Program-made: the position numbers and the translations under genes
Part shown: positions 1 to 6,043 of the stretch, piece after piece
Layout: each line of letters starts with the position of its first letter
Position numbering within the stretch: the stretch's first letter is position 1
Assembly (NCBI GenBank): GCA_937928585.1
Contig: CALEZK010000227.1
Coordinates: 1-6,292, forward strand
Source of the DNA: an uncultured bacterium
GTDB taxonomy: Bacteria > Hydrogenedentota > Hydrogenedentia > Hydrogenedentales > SLHB01
Reading direction: 5' to 3'
DNA length: 6,292 nucleotides
The notes under the pieces: model-generated
Seen by the model: the letters and a program-made list of their open reading frames with translations, nothing else
What the model was told of the DNA's origin: nothing
Databases searched by the model: none

Positions 1-845
1 GCGTAGAACAGCACCGCGCCCAGCAGCATTGTGTAGTCTCGATTGAACGCCGCCTCGACAAACTGTTTTCCCAATCCGGGAATTTGGAAAATCTTTTCGA
101 CAACAAAGGATCCCGTCAATAAACCCGCGGCAGCCGGCCCAAGAAAAGAAACAACAGGTTGAATGCCGCCGCGCAGCGCGTGATGCAATACAACCCGTGC
201 TTCGCTCAATCCCTTGGCGCGGGCCGTACGAATAAAGTCCTGCGCCAGAATTTCAAACATGCCGCCGCGCGCGAGCCGCGCAACATATGCTGCGTACACT
301 GCCCCGAGCGTTAGCGCTGGCAGCACCTTGTGCGCCGGCGTGTCCCATCCGGAGACCGGAAACCATTGCAGTTTCAGCGCAAATGCCAATACCAGCAAAG
401 GCCCAAGCACGAATGTGGGCAAGCAAATTCCAATCATGGACAGCGACATTGGCACATAGTCGGTCAAGGTATTGGGGCGCAGCGCCGCCATTACGCCGGC
501 AAGCAAACCGATCACAACTGCGACAACGAGCGCGTACGCGCCGAGTTCGATGGAGACCGGCGCCCGCAGGATAATCCACTCGCTCACGGTGCGACTCGGC
601 TGCTGCATCGATGGACCGAGATCCCCACGCAGCAGGTCGCGCATGTAATCGACATATTGAACGTAGAGCGGCGCATCGAGGTTATACGTCGCGCGGATCT
701 GTTGCAGCACCTCGGGCGGCACAAAGCGTTCCCCTTCCTGGAAGGGCCCTCCCGGGGCAAGACGAATCAGGAAAAAGATCATCGTCGCAATGATGAGGAA
801 GACGGGGACGAATCCCGCAAGTCGCCGCAGGATAAACAGCGTCAT
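1..845 (-). CDS. oppB: Oligopeptide ABC transporter permease, OppB/DppB family (partial, C-terminus cut by window edge)
   Basis: Inner-membrane permease subunit that, with OppC and the OppD/OppF ATPases, would carry peptides delivered by the binding protein OppA. The visible 281 codons start with MTLFILRRLAGFVPV, an N-terminal membrane segment (about 9-28) typical of this family. A periplasmic region follows with YNLDAPLYVQY (54-64) and LLRGDLGPSM (71-80), then membrane segments near 99-121 and 134-158. The cytoplasmic EAA loop that contacts the ATPase is clear: FIRTARAKGLSEARVVLHHAL at about 204-224. Family motifs GPAAAGLLTGSFVVEKIF (236-253) and IPGLGKQFVEAAFNRDY (255-271) follow. E. coli OppB is 306 residues, so only about 25 should be missing. 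The ATG at 845 is the first in-frame start after the oppA stop, 34 bases downstream of it; only a weak GGAAA-like ribosome site precedes it. The gap suggests co-transcription with oppA. Membership of the OppB/DppB family is certain; oligopeptide rather than dipeptide specificity is inferred from the neighbouring OppA. Confidence 0.93.
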   Translation of the reverse strand, partial: MTLFILRRLAGFVPVFLIIATMIFFLIRLAPGGPFQEGERFVPPEVLQQIRATYNLDAPLYVQYVDYMRDLLRGDLGPSMQQPSRTVSEWIILRAPVSIELGAYALVVAVVIGLLAGVMAALRPNTLTDYVPMSLSMIGICLPTFVLGPLLVLAFALKLQWFPVSGWDTPAHKVLPALTLGAVYAAYVARLARGGMFEILAQDFIRTARAKGLSEARVVLHHALRGGIQPVVSFLGPAAAGLLTGSFVVEKIFQIPGLGKQFVEAAFNRDYTMLLGAVLFY

Positions 846-879
846 GCGCGGGTTTCCGGAGTGATGTCCATGCTGCGAA

Positions 880-2511
880 TTATTTGGGGTTTCGCTTTAC
901 ACTGAAGTAGCGGTAGTTCATATACGAGATCTGGTTTGCGTCGAATCCTTGCACGTCCGGCGAAAGCAGATAGCGCTGGCGATAGGTGTAGATCGGGATG
1001 ATCGGCGTGTCCGCGAGCAGGATACGTTCGGCCTCCTGCATATAGCCGAAGCGTTTCGCCGGATCCACTTCGAATCGCGCTTTTTGTTCGAGCCCATCAT
1101 ACTCGGCATTTGACCAGCCCGTCCGATTGTTGCCGTTGCCGGTCGTGAAACATTCGATATAGTTCATCGGATCGAGGTAGTCGGCAATCCATCCCGCGCG
1201 CACGACGTCATAGTTAAGCGACGTCATCGAATTCAAATAGACCTTCCACTCCTGTTTATTCGTTGTCACTTCCACGCCGAGATTCTTCTTCCACATGTCC
1301 TGAATCGCTTCGGCGATCATCTGGTGGTCTTCGCTTTCGTTATAGAGAATCTCGATCGGCCGCATGCCTTTCCCGTCGGGGAATCCCGCCTCTGCAAGAA
1401 GCTGTTTCGCTTTCTCGAGATCATAGTCGATGCCCGCTTCCGGCGTGTATCCGCCGATACCCGGAGGCGTTAGCGCGCGCGCGGGAACGAATGCGCCGAA
1501 AAGCACTTCGTTGCAGATGGATTCTCTGTCCACGGCCATGGCCAGCGCCAGACGCACCCTCGGATCGTTCAGCGGCGGCCGCGTAACATTCATGCGATAG
1601 AAGTAAGTAGCGGTAAACGGCTCCAGCCGCAACACGCTCGGATTCTCCCGCTGGTAAGTGGGCACCTTCGTGATGAGCAGCGTTTCGATCGTGTCGACTT
1701 CGTTTACGCGAAACATGCGCTCCGACGTTTGCAGGTTGCCATTGACCGGATAGAACTGGATCTCGTCCAGCTTGATGAATCCGGCGTTCCAGTAGTGTTC
1801 ATTGCGCACGACGCGAATCACGCGATTCGGCAGCCATTCCACGAGCTTAAACGGACCGTTGGAAACCATATTCTCCGGCAGGATCCATTTGCTCTGCCGA
1901 TCATCGATCGCGCCGTGCTTCTCGATTGTTGCTTGTTGCACGGGAAACCACGCGTTGTGCATGTGCACCGTGAGGAAGTAGGGCGCGGGATACAGCAGCT
2001 TCGCTTCGAGCGTATGATCGTCAATCGCCTTTGCGCCCACCTGCGAAAAGTCCGTGATTTCGCCCTTGTTGTACTTCTCCGCGTTTTCGAGGCACCAGAG
2101 CATGTACGAATACTCGCTCGCCAGTTTTGGCGATAAAATGCGTTTCCAGCTATACACGAAATCGTGCGCGGTTACGGGCGCGCCGTCCGACCATTTCGCA
2201 TTGGGATTCAATTTGAAGGTGTACGTCTTGCCGTCCTCAGAAACCGACCACGATTCCGCAACGCCCGGCTCCACGGCAAGGGTCTTCTGGTTCATGGTCG
2301 TCAGGCCTTCAAAAAGCGACGTGAGGATGCGGTGCTCGGTGTGTCCTGTTGTAAGCATCGGATCAAGTGATTGCGGTTCCGCATCCGCGGCAATGCGCAG
2401 GACACCGTCCTTCGGTGCATTCGTCGAGGTTGCTCCGGTGCCGCCGCCATCCTGCCCATTGCAGCCAATCACAGCCAGAAGCACCATCGCCGAGAGAAAA
2501 TACTTCATCAT
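880..2511 (-). CDS. oppA: Oligopeptide-binding lipoprotein OppA (SBP_bac_5 family)
   Basis: Extracytoplasmic solute-binding protein that captures peptides and hands them to the OppB/OppC permease. Numbering is from the ATG at 2511 (543 residues, the same as the E. coli precursor). A short lipoprotein signal ends in the lipobox VIGC with Cys17 as lipidation site, followed by a Gly/Thr-rich linker. Family signatures include DPMLTTGHTEHRILTSLFEGL (about 51-70), AESWSVSEDGKTYTF, WSDGAPVTAHDFVYSWKRIL (107-126) and NGPFKLVEW. The stretch YNESEDH...RAGWIAD aligns with E. coli OppA so that His396, Arg438 and Asp444 match His371, Arg413 and Asp419, which hold the two ends of the bound peptide; the 42- and 6-residue spacings are identical. 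E. coli Cys417, one half of a disulfide, is Ile442 here. The start is ambiguous: the same frame can begin at GTG 2523 (547 residues) or ATG 2508. I prefer 2511 because AAAGGTG (2527-2521) lies 9-11 bases upstream. The next gene downstream is oppB. Confidence 0.93.
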   Translation of the reverse strand: MMKYFLSAMVLLAVIGCNGQDGGGTGATSTNAPKDGVLRIAADAEPQSLDPMLTTGHTEHRILTSLFEGLTTMNQKTLAVEPGVAESWSVSEDGKTYTFKLNPNAKWSDGAPVTAHDFVYSWKRILSPKLASEYSYMLWCLENAEKYNKGEITDFSQVGAKAIDDHTLEAKLLYPAPYFLTVHMHNAWFPVQQATIEKHGAIDDRQSKWILPENMVSNGPFKLVEWLPNRVIRVVRNEHYWNAGFIKLDEIQFYPVNGNLQTSERMFRVNEVDTIETLLITKVPTYQRENPSVLRLEPFTATYFYRMNVTRPPLNDPRVRLALAMAVDRESICNEVLFGAFVPARALTPPGIGGYTPEAGIDYDLEKAKQLLAEAGFPDGKGMRPIEILYNESEDHQMIAEAIQDMWKKNLGVEVTTNKQEWKVYLNSMTSLNYDVVRAGWIADYLDPMNYIECFTTGNGNNRTGWSNAEYDGLEQKARFEVDPAKRFGYMQEAERILLADTPIIPIYTYRQRYLLSPDVQGFDANQISYMNYRYFSVKRNPK

Positions 2512-2520
2512 TATTGCGCG

Positions 2521-2527
2521 CACCTTT
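2521..2527 (-). promoter_or_regulatory. Ribosome-binding site of oppA that decides its start
   Basis: On the minus strand AAAGGTG lies 9 bases before the ATG at 2511. It matches part of the Shine-Dalgarno consensus (AGG or AGGTG). The alternative GTG start at 2523 overlaps this site and would have to rely on a weaker TAGG about eight bases further upstream, so the ATG is favoured. Confidence 0.5.
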
Positions 2528-2531
2528 GTTG

Positions 2532-2572
2532 CCTATAGCCGCCTACACCCGCGCCATTATACCTACAGCCGC
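2532..2572. repeat. Three helically phased 11-base repeats around the oppA -10 box
   Basis: On the plus strand the copies are CCTATAGCCGC (2532-2542), CCTACACCCGC (2542-2552) and CCTACAGCCGC (2562-2572). Each differs from the third by at most one base. Starts are separated by exactly 10 and 20 bases, i.e. one and two helical turns, and the skipped slot holds the -10 box. In oppA orientation the consensus is GCGGSTRTAGG. One copy is in the promoter spacer and two cover the start site and early leader. They may be operator half-sites for a repressor; no protein is assigned. Confidence 0.5.
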
Positions 2573-2583
2573 GCGAGGGACAA
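2556..2583 (-). promoter_or_regulatory. Sigma-70-type promoter of the oppA-oppB operon
   Basis: Read on the minus strand, TTGTCC (2583-2578, four of six matches to TTGACA) is followed after 16 bases by a perfect TATAAT (2561-2556). Transcription would start near 2549, giving a leader of about 38 bases before the oppA ATG at 2511, which contains the ribosome-binding site. The position, orientation and perfect -10 make this the best promoter in the window. The start site is inferred, not observed. Confidence 0.6.
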
Positions 2584-2598
2584 GTAAAGCGTCCGATA

Positions 2599-2622
2599 AT
2601 TGCTCCTCTACCCAAGAGCAAT
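2599..2622. repeat. Perfect 7+7 inverted repeat in the divergent spacer (candidate operator)
   Basis: ATTGCTC (2599-2605) and GAGCAAT (2616-2622) are exact reverse complements separated by 10 bases. The centre at 2610.5 is about 61 bases upstream of the predicted oppA start site, a position used by many class I activators, and about 57 bases before the ATG of the divergent membrane-protein gene. It could be a dimeric regulator site for either gene, or a weak hairpin in a plus-strand leader. No known binding consensus is recognised. Confidence 0.4.
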
Positions 2623-2666
2623 CCGCCGCATTGCCTCGTCCTCTCCCCAGTGATAGGCTCAGATTC

Positions 2667-4391
2667 ATGGGCACCATAAAACCCCGGCCGAGATACCGCC
2701 GCAATCGCGTTCGGATTGCGCTGGTTCTTACCGTGCCTTTCGCGGTCCTCATGCTGCTGGTATCGCCGCGCGGCGATTTCCCCCTGAACGACGACTGGGT
2801 CTACGCAAAGATGGTCGAGGCATTGACCGAGCGCGGACACCTCGGCTTCTCGCCCCTCAGCAACGCCTTCGCGATCACGCAAACGCTCTACGCCGCTCCA
2901 CTGGTGAAACTCTTCGGCTTCAGCTTCTCCCTGCTCCGGCTCACCACCATTTTCATGGCCTGGGTAACCGTCGTGGCAGTTGCGCTTACCGCGCGCGAAC
3001 TCGGCTTATCAACCCGAAGCGCCCTGCTCGCGGCAATGACGGTCTTTGTGAATCCGTTGTTCATCAATCTCTCATACACCTTCATGACGGACATTCCGTT
3101 CTGCGCGTTCGCGTCGGTCAGCACGTATTACTTCGTTAAAGCCATGCGCGTACCGGCGACGCGATACTTGTTGCTGGGCACGGCCTTCTCCATACTCGCT
3201 TTTTACAACCGGCAGTTTGGCGCGCTGATTCCACTCGCGTTTGTCGTTGCGGCAACGGCGAACTGGTCAATTTCACGCGCGCATTTTACGCTGCGGAACG
3301 TCGCGGCATTTACATTGCCATGGATCGCCGTCTCGGCGTTTAGCTTCTATTTACGGGTTCCACCGTCCCAGCACCTGCTCGTAAATGCGCCGCCGCCAAT
3401 CGAGTTCGAAAGTTATCTCATTCGATCTGGCGTGGGCACAATGGCGTCCGCATTCTTTATAGGTATAGGACTTGCCCCACTCGGCTGGTCAATTCTGGCA
3501 AAGTCATTCAAGCTGCAGACACGCGCGATGCTCGACGACGTTTTCCCCGTGCTAAGCACTTCGCTAGTGGCGGCGCTTATGGCGACACGATGGCTCTTGC
3601 TCCAAGTATACGACGGTGTTTTTCCGATGCTTCGGTTGATCGAAGATACCGGCGTTGGTGTCGCGGCGTTTCGGTTTATGGGCGCTTCCTGGGCTCTTCC
3701 TTCTACTATGGCATTCGCAATGCCGACCGTTATGTTGATAGCCTTGTGCTTTGTATTTTGCGTGCCCGCATTGACTGTCTTGTCGATTCTGATCCATTCG
3801 CGCGGGAAAGCCCCGCGCATACGCCGCTCGCAGCAGATGTTTCTATTGCTTACTTCCGCAGGCCTGTTATTCGCGCCAGCAGTCGCGTCGCCGGGGTCAT
3901 TTCTAGATCGGTACTATGTGGCCGCTGCACCAACCCTCGCGCTGCTTGCAGTCGGCATGCTCGCTTTTCGCCCCAAACGCCTGCAGTTGCATGTTGGTGT
4001 AGTCGTTGTCTCGATACTGTTCACTGTCTCTGTAATTGCCCTTCAAGACTACATGGCGTGGAACCATGCCCGGTGGCAGGCAATTGATCTCTTGCGAGAG
4101 AAATATGGTGCGCACGACTTCGAGATTAACGCCGGATATGAGTTCAACGGGATGTATACGAGTGATGAATTCCTGCGCCGTTCAAGGGAGGAGAAGGAAG
4201 AGCTTAGTCCAAAGCCTTTGTGGGTCATCGGCGAAAAATTTGCCGTGTCTCCGGCCAGCGGACGCGACAAACTTCCCCAATATGAAGTGATCGATCAGGT
4301 ACGGTACTTTTCGTGGCTCGGATTTACAACGCGGTACATGTTCGTCCTGGTGGAAACAGCTTCCGCAGATGATGTGAAAGCCTCTCCTTAG
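2667..4391 (+). CDS. Polytopic membrane protein, putative GT-C (GT39/PMT-like) glycosyltransferase
   Basis: 574 residues with about 11-12 hydrophobic segments (for example 16-33, 88-109, 143-159, 183-197, 211-228, 256-275, 293-312, 348-374, 390-407, 416-434, 440-460) and a soluble C-terminal part from about 461. After the first membrane segment comes DFPLNDDWVYAKMVEAL (37-53). Its acidic pair Asp42-Asp43 sits where GT-C enzymes carry the catalytic acidic residue in the first outer loop. LSYTFMTDIPF (135-145) and FLDRYY (412-417) resemble conserved positions of GT39-like proteins. Such enzymes move a sugar from a polyprenyl-phosphate donor to a lipid, glycan or protein outside the cytoplasmic membrane; donor and acceptor cannot be told here. 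The ATG at 2667 has a weak TAGG ahead of it and starts just before the basic N-terminus (KPRPRYRRNRVR). The frame stays open back to 2367, but that extension would overlap oppA and lacks family features. The gene is divergent from oppA and 47 bases before tgt. The GT-C assignment is inferred from topology and motifs. Confidence 0.75.
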   Translation: MGTIKPRPRYRRNRVRIALVLTVPFAVLMLLVSPRGDFPLNDDWVYAKMVEALTERGHLGFSPLSNAFAITQTLYAAPLVKLFGFSFSLLRLTTIFMAWVTVVAVALTARELGLSTRSALLAAMTVFVNPLFINLSYTFMTDIPFCAFASVSTYYFVKAMRVPATRYLLLGTAFSILAFYNRQFGALIPLAFVVAATANWSISRAHFTLRNVAAFTLPWIAVSAFSFYLRVPPSQHLLVNAPPPIEFESYLIRSGVGTMASAFFIGIGLAPLGWSILAKSFKLQTRAMLDDVFPVLSTSLVAALMATRWLLLQVYDGVFPMLRLIEDTGVGVAAFRFMGASWALPSTMAFAMPTVMLIALCFVFCVPALTVLSILIHSRGKAPRIRRSQQMFLLLTSAGLLFAPAVASPGSFLDRYYVAAAPTLALLAVGMLAFRPKRLQLHVGVVVVSILFTVSVIALQDYMAWNHARWQAIDLLREKYGAHDFEINAGYEFNGMYTSDEFLRRSREEKEELSPKPLWVIGEKFAVSPASGRDKLPQYEVIDQVRYFSWLGFTTRYMFVLVETASADDVKASP

Positions 4392-4398
4392 CCGAACT

Positions 4399-4428
4399 GC
4401 GACATCGGACCCCTCCATTCGCTATACT
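4399..4428 (+). promoter_or_regulatory. Candidate promoter of tgt, very close to its start codon
   Basis: TATACT (4423-4428, five of six to TATAAT) lies 18 bases after GCGACA (4399-4404, four of six to TTGACA), in the 47-base gap after the membrane-protein gene. Transcription would begin near 4434-4436, leaving only about 3-5 bases before the tgt ATG at 4439. That fits the absence of any Shine-Dalgarno sequence there. The match could be chance. Confidence 0.35.
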
Positions 4429-4438
4429 TCCCAATTCC

Positions 4439-5566
4439 ATGGAAATCCCGTTCACATTCGAAATTGAAGCGGAAGACCCTGCCTGCGGCGCGCGCGTGGG
4501 CCGGTACCGAACGCCGCACGGGGACATCGAGACCCCCGTCTTCATGCCCGTGGGCACCCAGGCAAGCGTTAAGGCATTGTCTCAACAAGACTTGCGCGAC
4601 ATTGACGCGTCTATCATCCTCGGAAACGCGTACCATCTTTTTCTACGGCCCGGGACCGAAATCCTCGAACAAGCCGGTGGTCTGCACCGGTTCATGAACT
4701 GGGATCGGCCAATTCTCACCGATTCCGGCGGTTTCCAGGTCTTCAGCCTGGGCGCGCTGAACAAGGTCACCCCCGACGGCGTAACTTTCCAGAGTCATCT
4801 CGACGGCTCCCGCCATCATATGACCCCGGAACGCGCCATCGACGTTCAAATCTCCATTGGCGCGGACATCATGATGTGTTTCGACGAGTGCACCTCCTAC
4901 CCGGCCACCCACGAAGCCGCCGAGAAATCCATGCGGATGACGCTGGACTGGGCGGCGCGTTGCAAATCCCAGTGGACCGCGCGCGACGCCTCAAAACAGG
5001 CCCTTTTCGGCATTGTTCAGGGCAGCACTCACGAGGACCTGCGCCGCGAAAGTGCCGCCGGCACGGTCGCGCTGGACTTCCCGGGCTACGCCATCGGTGG
5101 CGTCAGCGTGGGCGAAAGCAAGGAGGAGATGGTCGCCGCAGTGGACTGGGTAGCCCCACTCTTGCCCAAAGCAAAGCCCCGCTACCTGATGGGAGTCGGG
5201 CCTCCCGAGGATATCCTCGCGGCGGTCGAGCGAGGCGTGGACATGTTCGACTGTGTGATGCCGACGCGGAACGCCCGCAACGGCAGCTTGTTTACGTCGC
5301 GCGGCAAGATCAATATCAAAAATCAGCAGTACCGGAACGACTTTTCGCCGCTGGACGATGCGTGCGATTGTTCCGTTTGCCAGACCTATACCCGGGCGTA
5401 TCTATGCCATCTCTACCGCGCCGGTGAGATTTCCGCATTGCGGCTGAATACTTTACATAACCTCCGGTTCATGCTAAACTTGGCGGCTGCTGTGCGCCAT
5501 GCCATTCGGGCCGGGCGCTTTCTGGAGTTCAAGCGGGAATTCCTTCACGGCTATGCCAGCGCGTAG
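4439..5566 (+). CDS. tgt: Queuine/preQ1 tRNA-ribosyltransferase (tRNA-guanine transglycosylase)
   Basis: Cytoplasmic enzyme that swaps guanine-34 for preQ1 in the anticodons of tRNAs for Asp, Asn, His and Tyr, a step of queuosine synthesis. The 375-residue length is normal for bacterial Tgt. Visible features in order: TPHGDIETPVFMPVGTQ (25-41); LTDSGGFQVFSL with the general-base Asp95; MMCFDEC (145-151) with Asp149 and Cys151; GIVQG (191-195) with the base-reading Gln194; IGGVSVGE (219-226); and FDCVMPTRNARNG (270-282) with the nucleophile Asp271. The zinc site is Cys309, Cys311, Cys314 and His340. Cys151 and Val224 match Zymomonas Cys158 and Val233, as expected for a bacterial preQ1-using enzyme rather than the eukaryotic queuine type. 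The ATG fits the usual family N-terminus although no ribosome-binding site precedes it. yajC and secD follow, the common bacterial order. A terminator-like hairpin spans its stop codon. Confidence 0.97.
   Translation: MEIPFTFEIEAEDPACGARVGRYRTPHGDIETPVFMPVGTQASVKALSQQDLRDIDASIILGNAYHLFLRPGTEILEQAGGLHRFMNWDRPILTDSGGFQVFSLGALNKVTPDGVTFQSHLDGSRHHMTPERAIDVQISIGADIMMCFDECTSYPATHEAAEKSMRMTLDWAARCKSQWTARDASKQALFGIVQGSTHEDLRRESAAGTVALDFPGYAIGGVSVGESKEEMVAAVDWVAPLLPKAKPRYLMGVGPPEDILAAVERGVDMFDCVMPTRNARNGSLFTSRGKINIKNQQYRNDFSPLDDACDCSVCQTYTRAYLCHLYRAGEISALRLNTLHNLRFMLNLAAAVRHAIRAGRFLEFKREFLHGYASA
5452..5480 (+). promoter_or_regulatory. Candidate internal promoter near the end of tgt, driving yajC-secD
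   Basis: TTTACA (5452-5457, five of six to TTGACA) is followed after 17 bases by TAAACT (5475-5480, four of six), with TG in the extended -10 position (5472-5473). The -35 match includes codon 339, the only TTA leucine codon I find in tgt, which weakly suggests pressure on the DNA sequence. A transcript from about 5487 would still have to pass the terminator-like hairpin before yajC. Confidence 0.3.
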
Positions 5567-5586
5567 GCGCTGTCTTTTTGTCTTTT
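5557..5586 (+). terminator. Rho-independent terminator-like hairpin with the tgt stop codon in its loop
   Basis: CAGCGC (5557-5562) pairs perfectly with GCGCTG (5567-5572) around the four-base loop GTAG, which contains the tgt stop codon TAG. A T-rich tract, TCTTTTTGTCTTTT (5573-5586), follows at once. A six-pair GC-rich stem plus a U tract fits an intrinsic terminator, although the stem is short and the tract is interrupted by C and G, so read-through to yajC is likely. Ribosomes terminating at the stop would mask the stem, which could couple tgt translation to downstream transcription. Confidence 0.5.
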
Positions 5587-5592
5587 GAGAGG
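5587..5592 (+). promoter_or_regulatory. Ribosome-binding site of yajC
   Basis: GAGAGG lies 8 bases before the GTG at 5601. It is a good Shine-Dalgarno match at good spacing and is the reason for choosing a GTG start rather than the in-frame ATG at 5628. It directly follows the T-rich tract of the terminator-like structure. Confidence 0.7.
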
Positions 5593-5600
5593 TAAATCTA

Positions 5601-5990
5601 GTGGCATTACAGCAAATAGCGGGACTTATGAGCGAGATCATGCTTGCGGCGGCGGAAGCCCCCGCGGCCGCACCACCCGCGACAACGGGTGGCGCCGCAG
5701 CCCAACCCGACCCGTTTACCATCTTCTACTTCATGATCCCCATGATCCTGGTCATGTGGTTCTTCATGATTCGCCCCAACCAGAAGCGCGAGCGCGAGCG
5801 GCAGGATATGCTCTCCAAACTTGCGAAAGGCGACCGCGTGATTACGTCAAGCGGCATCGTGGGCAGCATCGTAGGGTTATCCGAAAAGTCCGTTGTCGTG
5901 CGGGTCAGCGATGATCCGCCCGTGAAAATAGAGTTTCTGCGTGCGGCAATTACCCGCGTAGCCGCGCGCGACGAAAGCGAAGCGAAGTAG
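5601..5990 (+). CDS. yajC: Preprotein translocase accessory subunit YajC
   Basis: Small single-span inner-membrane protein that associates with SecD-SecF and the SecYEG translocon. It is 129 residues against about 110 in E. coli. One membrane segment lies at about 39-57 (FTIFYFMIPMILVMWFFMI), followed by the family hallmark RPNQKRERERQDM (58-70) and the cytoplasmic domain with GDRVITSSGIVGSIVG (77-92) and VKIEFLRAAITRV (108-120). The extra length is mainly a low-complexity Ala/Pro/Thr/Gly stretch at about 16-37. The GTG start has a GAGAGG site 8 bases upstream. It lies 34 bases after tgt and 53 before secD, the usual genome order, which makes the assignment firm. Confidence 0.95.
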   Translation: MALQQIAGLMSEIMLAAAEAPAAAPPATTGGAAAQPDPFTIFYFMIPMILVMWFFMIRPNQKRERERQDMLSKLAKGDRVITSSGIVGSIVGLSEKSVVVRVSDDPPVKIEFLRAAITRVAARDESEAK

Positions 5991-5994
5991 TCCC

Positions 5995-6023
5995 CGGACG
6001 GCCCGGGCTTTGGAGCCCGTCCG
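5995..6023 (+). other. GC-rich hairpin in the yajC-secD gap with two alternative folds
   Basis: CGGACGG (5995-6001) is the exact reverse complement of CCGTCCG (6017-6023). Inside, CGGGCT (6004-6009) pairs with AGCCCG (6014-6019) around a TTGG loop. The two stems share 6017-6019, so both cannot form fully at once. No T tract follows, so it is not a standard intrinsic terminator. It may stabilise or punctuate the mRNA between the two genes. Confidence 0.45.
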
Positions 6024-6033
6024 CGGCTTAGGT

Positions 6034-6037
6034 GGAG
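6034..6037 (+). promoter_or_regulatory. Ribosome-binding site of secD
   Basis: GGAG, within a purine-rich GGTGGAGCGAGGA run, lies 6 bases before the ATG at 6044. It supports that start and lies about ten bases downstream of the intergenic hairpin. Confidence 0.65.
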
Positions 6038-6043
6038 CGAGGA

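Noticed and set aside
253..579. A 108-codon minus-strand open frame inside oppB
   Set aside because: It overlaps the real permease frame on the same strand in another register; the oppB frame carries all the conserved motifs.
842..871. A 9-codon minus-strand frame between oppA and oppB whose TGA overlaps the oppB ATG
   Set aside because: The stop-start overlap is suggestive of coupling, but there is no ribosome site for its ATG and a frame this short is expected by chance.
330..905. A 191-codon plus-strand open frame opposite oppB
   Set aside because: It lies entirely antisense to a well-conserved permease and its end, its product is Arg/His/Gln-rich without family features, and it is explained by GC-rich codon bias.
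2595..2600. GATAAT as a -10 box for the plus-strand membrane-protein gene
   Set aside because: No acceptable -35 is found at 15-19 bases upstream, and part of it overlaps the inverted repeat; I cannot place that gene's promoter with confidence.
2367..2666. A 100-codon N-terminal extension of the membrane glycosyltransferase
   Set aside because: It would overlap the oppA coding region and promoter on the other strand, is Pro/Arg/Ser-rich with no domain features, and the ATG at 2667 directly precedes a normal basic N-terminus and first membrane helix.
4036..4290. An 84-codon plus-strand frame inside the membrane-protein gene
   Set aside because: It is an out-of-frame shadow of the C-terminal part of the 574-residue gene, with no ribosome site or recognisable motif.
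4876..5427. A 183-codon plus-strand frame inside tgt
   Set aside because: It is an Arg/Gly-rich shadow in a different register from the tgt frame that contains the catalytic and zinc-binding residues.
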